DNA of 6,272 nucleotides from assembly GCA_027295645.1 (NCBI GenBank), contig JAPUKM010000103.1:1-6272 (forward strand), written 5' to 3'. Positions 1 through 5,884 of this stretch are shown in pieces. The notes under the pieces are model-generated. The model searched no databases. It was not told the DNA's origin and was given only the letters and a program-made list of their open reading frames with translations. The position numbers and the translations under genes are program-made. Source of the stretch: Chloroflexota bacterium. GTDB lineage: Bacteria > Chloroflexota > Dehalococcoidia > Lucifugimonadales > JAPUKM01. The stretch's first letter is position 1; each line of letters starts with the position of its first letter.

Positions 1-1
1 C

Positions 2-844
2 GGCCTTGAGGAGGCCTTGGACCACAAGCTGATCCATCTGGCCAAGAACGCCCTGGAGAAGAAGGAGCCGGTGGAGATAGATCTGCCCATTCGCAACCGG
101 AACCGCACCGTCTGTACCATGCTCAGGGGAGAGATAGCGAAACGGTACGGTGAAGAGGGGTTGCCGGACGGCACCATTCGATGCACCTTTAGGGGTTCCG
201 CCGGCCAGAGCTTTGGTGCCTTTCTGGCAAGGGGGATGGACGTGACGGTAGAGGGAGATGCCAACGACTATTTCGCCAAGGGGATATCCGGCGGACGTAT
301 TGTCATCTATCCGCCCAAGGGGTCCACGTTCCTCCCGGAGGAGAACTACATCGTCGGCAACGTTGTTCTGTACGGCGCCACCGGTGGCAAGGTGTTCATT
401 CGAGGCATGGCCGGCGAACGGTTCAGCGTGCGCAATAGCGGCGCCCATACCGTCGTTGAGGGGGTGGGCGACCATGGCTGTGAGTACATGACCGGTGGCG
501 TGACCGTGATCCTGGGCCGCACCGGCCGGAACTTCGCCGCGGGCATGAGCGGTGGCATAGCCTTCATCCTGGACGAAGATGGGAGCTTCAATCAGCGCTA
601 CAACCCTGAGATGGTGGACCTGGAGCAGGTGGTCGAGGCGAGCGACATCGCCACGTTGAAGGGGTTGATGGAGGAGCACCGGCGGCTTACCGGAAGTAGC
701 GTGGCCGCGCGGGTCCTGGACGCCTGGGACAGCTATCTGCCCAGGTTCATCAAGATCATGCCCAGGGACTACCAGCGCGTCTTGGCGGAGCGGGCGGCTC
801 GGGGGGAGCTGACGCTGGAGCCGGAGCTGGTACACCATGGGTAA
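2..844 (+). CDS. gltB: Glutamate synthase large (alpha) subunit, C-terminal GXGXG domain, 5'-truncated
   Basis: This is the C-terminal end of the glutamate synthase (GOGAT) large subunit, which with GltD turns glutamine plus 2-oxoglutarate into two glutamates in the cytoplasm. The reading frame is open to the left edge (it begins ...GLEEALDHKLI), so the TTG at 17 is an internal leucine codon and not a start; 280 residues are visible of a protein normally about 1500 long. What is seen is the right-handed beta-helix (GXGXG) domain with its repeated Gly-rich turns: FRGSAGQSFGAFLARG, GDANDYFAKGISGGRI, NVVLYGATGGKVFIRG, RNSGAHTVVEGVGDHGCEYM and GRNFAAGMSGGIAF. In the family this domain is a structural spacer between the glutaminase and synthase domains. 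The amidotransferase and FMN/Fe-S synthase domains lie outside the window. The stop codon TAA at 842-844 overlaps the gltD start, so the two genes are probably translationally coupled. Identification is secure from these motifs and from the gltD neighbour. Confidence 0.96.
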   Translation, partial: GLEEALDHKLIHLAKNALEKKEPVEIDLPIRNRNRTVCTMLRGEIAKRYGEEGLPDGTIRCTFRGSAGQSFGAFLARGMDVTVEGDANDYFAKGISGGRIVIYPPKGSTFLPEENYIVGNVVLYGATGGKVFIRGMAGERFSVRNSGAHTVVEGVGDHGCEYMTGGVTVILGRTGRNFAAGMSGGIAFILDEDGSFNQRYNPEMVDLEQVVEASDIATLKGLMEEHRRLTGSSVAARVLDAWDSYLPRFIKIMPRDYQRVLAERAARGELTLEPELVHHG

Positions 845-2285
845 TCCCACCGGCTTTATTGAGCTGGGACGAGAGCCTCCCAAACGTCGTTCCATCAAGG
901 CGCGAATCAAAGACTATCGAGAGTTTTACAAGCCCTGGCCGGAGCCGAAGATTCGGGCCCAGGCCGGGCGCTGTATGGCCTGCGCGGTGCCCTTTTGCCA
1001 CACCGGTTGTCCCTTGGGGAACCTTATCCCTGATTGGAACGATCTGGTCTATCGTGGTAGTTGGGAGAGGGCCCTGGATGCGCTCCATGCCACCAACAAC
1101 TTCCCGGAGTTCACCGGCAGGATCTGCCCCGCGCCTTGTGAGACATCATGCGTCCTGGCCATCAACCAGGACCCGGTGACTATCGAGTATGTTGAGAAGG
1201 CAATTGCCGACCGTGGGTTCAAGGAGGGGTGGATCAAGCCCAACCCTCCGAAGGTGCGCACCGGGAAAAAGGTGGCCGTGATCGGCTCCGGCCCCGCGGG
1301 GCTGGCCGCCGCGGCGCAGCTGAACAGCGCCGGGCACAGGGTGACCCTCTTCGAACGGGATGAGTACATCGGTGGACTGCTCACCCTGGGCATCCCCGAC
1401 TTCAAGCTGGAGAAGCAGGTGGTACAGCGGCGGGTCGACCTGATGGCGGCGGAAGGGGTTGAGTTCAAGACCGGCGTCCACGTAGGTGTCAACTATTCGG
1501 TGAAGAAGCTTCGCGATAGCTTCGATGCTATCTGCCTCACCGGCGGCGCAACTCAGCCTCGAGACCTTCCGGTGCCAGGCCGGGACCTGAAGGGCGTGCA
1601 CTTCGCTATGGAGTACCTGACCCAGCAGAACAGGGCGCTCGCCGGCAAGACCATATCAGATGCCGAGCATATCACCGCCAAGGGCAAACGGGTGGTAATC
1701 CTTGGTGGTGGTGACACCGGCGCCGATTGCCTTGGAACGGCACACCGGCAAGGAGCAAAGGAGGTACTCCAGTTTGAGATACTACCGGAGCCTCCCCCAA
1801 TGAGGCGGGTGGACAATCCGTGGCCCCAGTGGCCCCTGGTCCTGCGTCTCTCCGCAGCCCACGAGGAGGGCGGCCTCCGCGACTACGACATCTCCACCAA
1901 AGCCTTCTCTGGGAACAGCGGCAGCGTGGAGAAGCTCCACTCCGTGCGGGTCCAGTGGGACCGTGAAGAGACGGGTCGTCTGGCTATGAAAGAGGTGCCG
2001 AGTAGCGAGGTGGAGGTGGAGACGGAGTTGGTCCTGCTGGCCCTGGGATTTCTCCACCCCGAGCACGATGGTCTGCTGGCCAACCTGGGCGTGAAGTTGG
2101 ACCCTCGTGGCAATGTGGCCGTGGATGGCAACATGATGACCAACGAGCCCGGCATCTTCGCCGCGGGAGACATGGTTCGGGGCGCCTCACTGGTGGTGTG
2201 GGCCATCGCCCAGGGCCGCGATGCCGCCCGTGGCGCAGACGAGTATCTCATGGGCTCTACCGACCTGCCGCGGGCGCTGGTGTAG
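837..2285 (+). CDS. gltD: Glutamate synthase small (beta) subunit, NAD(P)H/FAD oxidoreductase
   Basis: This is the 482-residue beta subunit of glutamate synthase. It takes electrons from NADPH (or NADH) through FAD and passes them by Fe-S clusters to the FMN site in GltB. The N-terminus carries the cysteine pattern for Fe-S binding: C46, C49, C54, C58, then C97, C101 and C105 in GRICPAPCETSC. An FAD-binding Rossmann fold begins with AVIGSGPAG (GSGPAG at 150-155). The second nucleotide fold for the pyridine nucleotide has VILGGGDTG (GGGDTG at 290-295). The closing FAD motif is GIFAAGD (439-445). The length matches the family (about 470-490). The ATG at 837 sits 10 nt after GGAG (823-826) and overlaps the gltB stop by 8 bp, indicating one operon. 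The segment PMRRVDNPWPQWPLVLR is typical of the plant/actinobacterial-like branch. Whether NADH or NADPH is preferred cannot be read from the sequence by eye. Related GltD-like subunits exist in other oxidoreductases, but gltB directly upstream settles the call. Confidence 0.97.
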   Translation: MGNPTGFIELGREPPKRRSIKARIKDYREFYKPWPEPKIRAQAGRCMACAVPFCHTGCPLGNLIPDWNDLVYRGSWERALDALHATNNFPEFTGRICPAPCETSCVLAINQDPVTIEYVEKAIADRGFKEGWIKPNPPKVRTGKKVAVIGSGPAGLAAAAQLNSAGHRVTLFERDEYIGGLLTLGIPDFKLEKQVVQRRVDLMAAEGVEFKTGVHVGVNYSVKKLRDSFDAICLTGGATQPRDLPVPGRDLKGVHFAMEYLTQQNRALAGKTISDAEHITAKGKRVVILGGGDTGADCLGTAHRQGAKEVLQFEILPEPPPMRRVDNPWPQWPLVLRLSAAHEEGGLRDYDISTKAFSGNSGSVEKLHSVRVQWDREETGRLAMKEVPSSEVEVETELVLLALGFLHPEHDGLLANLGVKLDPRGNVAVDGNMMTNEPGIFAAGDMVRGASLVVWAIAQGRDAARGADEYLMGSTDLPRALV

Positions 2286-2313
2286 GCGGGGCGGTTCTCA
2301 GTAGAATCTCAGC

Positions 2314-2342
2314 GTGGTTGCCTGCTCCCCCTATGCTATACT
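2314..2342 (+). promoter_or_regulatory. Weak candidate promoter for nadE in the 90-bp gltD-nadE spacer
   Basis: The spacer 2286-2375 contains TATACT (2337-2342), a good -10 hexamer ending 33 bp before the nadE ATG. The best-spaced -35 is a poor GTGGTT (2314-2319) with a 17-bp spacer. The better hexamer TTGCCT (2318-2323) is only 13 bp away, which is too close. I see no hairpin plus T-tract after gltD, so nadE may also be transcribed by read-through from gltBD. The promoter is an inference from hexamer matches only. Confidence 0.3.
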
Positions 2343-2375
2343 CCTAGCTAAGTCACGCTCTCTCGGACTCACCCT

Positions 2376-4109
2376 ATGCACACCTTCCGCCTGGCCATGG
2401 CCCAGATGAACCCCACCGTGGGCGATCTGGATGGGAACACCCGTACGATCCTGCGGCTCATCGGCGAGGCCCGTACCCTTGGAGCCGACCTGGTGGCCTT
2501 CCCCGAAATGGCCCTCACCGGCTATCCGCCGGAGGACCTCCTCCTCAAGCCCCAGTTTGTCCATGACAGCCTGAAATTTCGCGATCAGGTCGTCGCTCAG
2601 ACCCAGGATATCGCCGTGGTGCTGGGGTGCGTGGACCGCAACGAGCACCTGTACAACACCGCCGCCGTGGCCTACGACGGTAAGCTGGTTGGGGTCTACC
2701 ACAAGATATATCTCCCCAACTACGGCGTCTTTGATGAGAGGCGTTACTTCGAGCCAGGCATGGAGTGCCCCGTCTACGTCATCAACGGGGTGAGCGTGGG
2801 GGTTAATGTCTGCGAGGATATCTGGTACGAGGTGGGCCCCACCGAGGTGCAGTGTGTGGCTGGGGCGGAGCTCATCATCAACATCAACGGCTCACCCTAC
2901 CACGCCGGCAAACTGGACTTTCGGGAGCAGATGCTGGCGGCACGTGCCGTTCACAACAGGGCCTTCGTCTCCTATACCAATATGGTGGGCGGCCAGGACG
3001 AGCTGGTGTTCGATGGTGGCGGCCTTGTGCTGGACCCCCACGGCCAGCTGTTGGTCAAGGGATGCCAGTTTGAGGAGGAGATGGTGGTGGTGGACCTGGA
3101 TATAGACGCGGTGAGGACCGCACGGCGGGAAGAGCCACAGCCGGGGAAGAGTCCTGACGAGCTGGCCCGGGTAGGCACCCCCAGCGTGGTCCACGTCTCC
3201 GACTACCGTGACCCAGGCCAGCGCCCCGAACTTCCCAAGCACCGGCACACCGCTCTTCAGTCCTTGGAAGAGGTGTACGCTGCACTTGTGGTGGGGACGC
3301 GGGACTATGTGCGAAAGAACGGGTTCCAGAAGGTGCTCATCGGCCTATCGGGTGGCATAGACTCTTCCCTGACCGCCGTTGTAGCCGTGGACGCCCTGGG
3401 CAAAGAGAACGTTGTGGGTGTCTCCATGCCCTCGCGCTACTCCTCGGAGGGGAGCATCGTAGACGCCAAGCTGCTGGCGGAGAACCTGGGCATCGAGCTC
3501 CAGGTCATAGCCCTAGAGCAGGCCTTCGGCGCCTACCTTGACATGCTGGAACCCCAGTTCCGCGGCACGCAGCCCGGGGTTGCCGAGGAGAATCTTCAGG
3601 CCCGTATTCGCGGGAACATACTGATGGGCCTCTCCAACAAGTTCGGGTGGCTGGTGCTGACCACAGGGAACAAGAGCGAACTGGCGACCGGCTACAGCAC
3701 CCTGTACGGCGATATGGCAGGCGGGTTCTCCGTCATCAAGGATGTCCCCAAAACGCTGGTGTATACGCTGTCCGGCTACGTCAACCGGCGCGATGGCCTG
3801 GAGGTGATTCCCCAGGCGGTCATCGACAAGCCGCCCAGCGCGGAGCTTCGGCCCGACCAGCGGGACCAGGACTCCCTGCCTCCTTACGATGTTCTGGACT
3901 CTGTTCTGAAGGCATACGTTGAGGAGGATCGCAGCTATGCCGAGATTGTGGAGATGGGCTTCGATCCTCAGATAGTACAGCAGGTGATCAAGCTGGTGGA
4001 CCACAGTGAACACAAGCGTCGCCAGGCTCCTCCCGGCGTGAAGATTACGCCGCGCAACTTCGGGCGTGACCGCCGCATGCCCATCGTCAACCGGTACAGG
4101 CAGTTCTAG
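2376..4109 (+). CDS. nadE: Glutamine-dependent NAD+ synthetase
   Basis: This 577-residue cytoplasmic enzyme carries out the last step of NAD+ synthesis: ATP-dependent amidation of deamido-NAD+ with ammonia released from glutamine. The N-terminal half is a carbon-nitrogen hydrolase (nitrilase-fold) glutaminase domain. Its catalytic triad is visible as E44 (FPEMALTGYPPEDLL), K110 (YHKIYLPNYGVFDE) and C146 (VNVCEDIW). The C-terminal half is the adenylating synthetase domain, with the pyrophosphate-binding P-loop SGGIDSS at 325-331, followed by family blocks such as ENLQARIRGN, LTTGNKSELATGY and TLYGDMAGGF. The length suits the two-domain class and differs from the short ammonia-dependent NadE (about 270 residues). 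The ATG at 2376 is the only start possible: an in-frame TAA lies at 2349-2351 with no ATG, GTG or TTG between. There is no strong Shine-Dalgarno; the region just upstream reads CTCGGACTCACCCT. It sits 90 bp after gltD and 99 bp before recA, so it may be its own transcription unit or the tail of the gltBD unit. Confidence 0.97.
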   Translation: MHTFRLAMAQMNPTVGDLDGNTRTILRLIGEARTLGADLVAFPEMALTGYPPEDLLLKPQFVHDSLKFRDQVVAQTQDIAVVLGCVDRNEHLYNTAAVAYDGKLVGVYHKIYLPNYGVFDERRYFEPGMECPVYVINGVSVGVNVCEDIWYEVGPTEVQCVAGAELIININGSPYHAGKLDFREQMLAARAVHNRAFVSYTNMVGGQDELVFDGGGLVLDPHGQLLVKGCQFEEEMVVVDLDIDAVRTARREEPQPGKSPDELARVGTPSVVHVSDYRDPGQRPELPKHRHTALQSLEEVYAALVVGTRDYVRKNGFQKVLIGLSGGIDSSLTAVVAVDALGKENVVGVSMPSRYSSEGSIVDAKLLAENLGIELQVIALEQAFGAYLDMLEPQFRGTQPGVAEENLQARIRGNILMGLSNKFGWLVLTTGNKSELATGYSTLYGDMAGGFSVIKDVPKTLVYTLSGYVNRRDGLEVIPQAVIDKPPSAELRPDQRDQDSLPPYDVLDSVLKAYVEEDRSYAEIVEMGFDPQIVQQVIKLVDHSEHKRRQAPPGVKITPRNFGRDRRMPIVNRYRQF

Positions 4110-4124
4110 GGCGGTCTGCCCCGG

Positions 4125-4166
4125 TTGACAAAGCCCCTTGTTGGTGCCTGGGGCGTGTGCTACCAT
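4125..4166 (+). promoter_or_regulatory. Candidate recA promoter region
   Basis: Upstream of recA lies a perfect -35 hexamer TTGACA (4125-4130), but no acceptable -10 follows at 16-18 bp because that stretch is G-rich. A better-spaced pair is TTGTTG (4138-4143), a 17-bp spacer, then TACCAT (4161-4166) preceded directly by TGC, an extended -10 feature. Transcription would then start near 4173 and leave a leader of roughly 36 nt. A short inverted repeat, GCCCC (4133-4137) and GGGGC (4150-4154), lies within the spacer and could be an operator or chance. No CTG-N10-CAG or GAAC-N4-GTTC type SOS box is visible in 4110-4208. All of this is inferred by eye. Confidence 0.4.
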
Positions 4167-4195
4167 GCGTCCAAGTCTGTGCCAAGGACATCTAC

Positions 4196-4199
4196 GGAG
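4196..4199 (+). promoter_or_regulatory. Shine-Dalgarno that decides the recA start
   Basis: GGAG is followed by 9 nt and then ATG (4209). No comparable Shine-Dalgarno precedes the upstream in-frame TTG at 4125 (preceding bases GGTCTGCCCCGG), so this site supports the shorter RecA. Confidence 0.7.
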
Positions 4200-4208
4200 C
4201 AAAGCAAC

Positions 4209-5264
4209 ATGGCGGCGGAGCAGGACAAGGCCCTGGAGATGGCAATCAGCCAGATCGAGCATCAGTTCGGCAAGGGCGCTATCATGCGCCTGGGCGAGGC
4301 GGGAGCGAGGATGGCCATCGGTGCCATCCCCACCGGCTCCCTGTCCCTGGACGTTGCTCTGGGCATTGGGGGCGTACCCCGTGGTCGCGTGGTCGAGGTG
4401 TACGGAGCGGAGTCCACGGGCAAGTCGACGCTGGCGCATCACATAGCGGCCGAGGCCCAACGTACGGGCGGTACCGCGGCCTACATCGATGCCGAGCACG
4501 CCATGGACCCGGACTACACCGCGCGGTGTGGTGTCAACGTCGACGACCTGCTTATCTCCCAGCCTGACAATGCGGAGCAGGCCCTGGAGATCACCGAATA
4601 CCTGGTGCGCAGCGGAGCTGTGGACGTGGTGCTGGTGGATAGCGTAGCGGCCTTGGTCCCCCGTGCCGAACTTGAGGGGGATATGGGCGACTCCCACATG
4701 GGGCTCCAGGCCCGCCTGATGTCCCAGGCCCTGCGCAAGCTGACCGCCGCCATCAGCCGCTCCAATACCACGGTGGTGTTCATCAATCAGATCCGAGAGA
4801 AGGTGGGTGTGGTCTTCGGCAACCCGGAGGTGACCCCTGGAGGTCGGGCCCTCAAGTTCTACAGCTCTGTCCGTATCGAGCTCCGGCGCGTGGAGGCCAT
4901 CAAGCACGGCACGGAGGTGGTGGGCAACCGTGTGCGGGCACGTGTGGTCAAGAACAAGGTGGCACCACCCTTCCGGTCCGCCGAGTTCGACATCATGTTC
5001 AACGAGGGAATCAGCAAAGAGGGCGACATCTTGGATCTGGGGACCAGCATGGGGATTCTTAGCAAGACCGGCTCCTTCTACTCCTACGAGCAGACGCGTC
5101 TGGGCCAGGGCCGGGAGCAGGCCAAGGAGTTTCTCAGAGGGCATGCCGATACCGCACAGGAGGTGGAATCCCGCATCCGCAGCGATACCGCCAGGACACC
5201 TGCCGTGCCGGTCGGGGGCCCCGCGGCGGTCCCGAAAGAGGAGCCCGAGCCCTCGGAGGTGTAG
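4209..5264 (+). CDS. recA: RecA recombinase
   Basis: RecA is the DNA-dependent ATPase that forms filaments on single-stranded DNA, drives homologous strand exchange and triggers the SOS response. The product is 351 residues from the ATG at 4209, and residue numbers align with E. coli RecA: Walker A GAESTGKST at 66-74 (K72), catalytic E96 in YIDAEHAMDP, Walker B VVLVDS with D144, and the allosteric Q194 in FINQIR leading into loop L2 (GNPEVTPGGRALKFY). Loop L1 is EGDMGDSHMGLQAR. The C-terminus ends in a Pro/Glu-rich acidic tail (KEEPEPSEV), as is common in the family. I chose 4209 rather than the in-frame TTG at 4125 because GGAG (4196-4199) sits 9 nt upstream, family homology begins at AAEQDKALEMAISQIE, and the extra 28 codons would cover the promoter region. 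Proline 67 and serine 70 of the E. coli P-loop are alanine and threonine here. A strong terminator follows, and then recX. Confidence 0.98.
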   Translation: MAAEQDKALEMAISQIEHQFGKGAIMRLGEAGARMAIGAIPTGSLSLDVALGIGGVPRGRVVEVYGAESTGKSTLAHHIAAEAQRTGGTAAYIDAEHAMDPDYTARCGVNVDDLLISQPDNAEQALEITEYLVRSGAVDVVLVDSVAALVPRAELEGDMGDSHMGLQARLMSQALRKLTAAISRSNTTVVFINQIREKVGVVFGNPEVTPGGRALKFYSSVRIELRRVEAIKHGTEVVGNRVRARVVKNKVAPPFRSAEFDIMFNEGISKEGDILDLGTSMGILSKTGSFYSYEQTRLGQGREQAKEFLRGHADTAQEVESRIRSDTARTPAVPVGGPAAVPKEEPEPSEV

Positions 5265-5289
5265 CGCTCTCTTCCTCTGTTCACCAGCG

Positions 5290-5312
5290 GCCGGGTACGC
5301 CCGGCCTTTTTC
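5290..5312 (+). terminator. Intrinsic terminator between recA and recX
   Basis: A perfect 7-bp GC stem, GGCCGGG (5290-5296) and CCCGGCC (5301-5307), encloses the tetraloop TACG (5297-5300; UACG in RNA, fitting the stable UNCG class although closed by G-C rather than C-G). It is followed immediately by five T residues (5308-5312). This is a textbook Rho-independent terminator 25 bp after the recA stop. It should end most recA transcripts and let only a fraction continue into recX, which begins 32 bp downstream. Confidence 0.9.
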
Positions 5313-5344
5313 ATACCCGCACTACCGTCCTGGAGTGAGTACAG

Positions 5345-5824
5345 ATGACCAGTTCCGAAGGGGATCAGATAGGGCGGGCTTTCCGGGCGGGTCTGCGGTT
5401 CGTCTCCTACCGGCCCCGGAGCCGACAGGAGATACGCCGCCGCCTGGGACGTCGCTTTGGGGCGCGCACGGTGGAGCTGGCGCTGGCCCGGCTGGAGGAG
5501 CAGGGCTATGTAGATGATGCCGCGTTCGCGCGCTCCTGGCGTGAGAGCCGGGAGGCCCACAGGCCCAGGAGCGCGGGTCTCATCCGGCGGGAGCTTGCCC
5601 AGCGTGGTGTGGGCCGTGAGGTGGCCGAGGAGGCCGTGGCCGGCCTGGACGACGAAGCCAATGCCTATCGAGCGGGGCTGGGGCGGATGCGGTCGCTGGG
5701 GGGGCTGGACTATGTGACCTTCCGCCGCCGCCTGGAGGGGTATCTGGGGAGGCGGGGGTTCGGTACGGGGATCGTGCGGAAAGCCGTGGAGCGGCTGTGG
5801 CGGGAGCGCTCCCCCGTAGTCTGA
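5345..5824 (+). CDS. recX: Recombination regulatory protein RecX
   Basis: RecX is a small helical protein that binds along the RecA filament and modulates (usually inhibits) its ATPase and strand exchange. The product is 159 residues, within the usual 140-270 range. The sequence shows the family's repeated three-helix units. The first is FVSYRPRSRQEIRRRL...ALARLEEQGYVDDAAFARSW (about 19-65). The second begins REAHRPRSAGLIRRELAQRGV (about 69-89) and ends in VAEEAVAGL. The third is YVTFRRRLEGYLGRRGF followed by VRKAVERLW near the C-terminus. The protein is rich in Arg, consistent with a filament or DNA-contacting role. The ATG at 5345 has GGAG (5332-5335) 9 nt upstream. It lies 80 bp after recA, beyond a strong terminator, so it is probably expressed by read-through; I see no convincing separate promoter between the terminator and the start. 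Sequence conservation in this family is low, but pattern plus position make the call firm. Confidence 0.93.
   Translation: MTSSEGDQIGRAFRAGLRFVSYRPRSRQEIRRRLGRRFGARTVELALARLEEQGYVDDAAFARSWRESREAHRPRSAGLIRRELAQRGVGREVAEEAVAGLDDEANAYRAGLGRMRSLGGLDYVTFRRRLEGYLGRRGFGTGIVRKAVERLWRERSPVV
5802..5813. repeat. 12-bp perfect palindrome at the 3' end of recX
   Basis: GGGAGCGCTCCC reads the same on both strands and lies inside the last codons of recX (RERS). It has no T-tract and codes normally, so it is either chance in GC-rich coding DNA or an accessory to the larger hairpin that follows at 5832-5872. Confidence 0.35.
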
Positions 5825-5831
5825 GGAGGGT

Positions 5832-5872
5832 GGCGAGGACACCGGGTGGGGGAGGACCGCCGGTGCCTCGCC
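5832..5872. repeat. Long GC-rich inverted repeat between convergent genes, possible bidirectional terminator
   Basis: GGCGAGG (5832-5838), one bulged A (5839) and CACCGG (5840-5845) pair with CCGGTG (5860-5865) and CCTCGCC (5866-5872). This gives a 13-bp stem with a single bulge and a 14-nt purine-rich loop. It fills most of the 60-bp gap between the recX stop and the stop of the - strand gene. Position between two convergent stops suggests a role in ending transcription or protecting 3' ends. There is no T-tract on either side (GGGGGGAG follows on the + strand), so it is not a standard intrinsic terminator. The structure is directly visible; the role is inferred. Confidence 0.6.
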
Positions 5873-5884
5873 GGGGGGAGATCG

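Noticed and set aside
1049..1601. Overlapping - strand open frames of about 150 codons within gltD.
   Set aside because: They are shadows of gltD, have low-complexity composition, and lack a Shine-Dalgarno or a recognisable motif.
2335..2348. Short inverted repeat GCTA-N6-TAGC in the nadE upstream spacer as an operator.
   Set aside because: Four-base arms are too short to distinguish from chance.
4125..4153. TTGACA at 4125 as a stand-alone recA promoter.
   Set aside because: No acceptable -10 lies 16-18 bp downstream (the stretch is GGGGCG-like). The offset pair TTGTTG/TACCAT is better spaced, so the hexamer is kept only as part of a candidate region.
3513..5144. A 543-codon open frame on the - strand spanning the end of nadE, the spacer and most of recA.
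   Set aside because: It lies antisense to two firmly identified genes and its translation shows no family motif. Long stop-free antisense frames are expected in GC-rich DNA with strong third-position bias.
4930..5517. A 195-codon + strand frame bridging recA and recX in another frame.
   Set aside because: It runs through the terminator hairpin and out of frame with both known genes. Its composition is Arg/Pro/Ser-rich, as expected of an off-frame translation.
5084..5842. A 252-codon - strand frame across the recA end, terminator and recX.
   Set aside because: It is proline-rich with no recognisable domain, and antisense to recX and the recA tail, whose coding is well supported.
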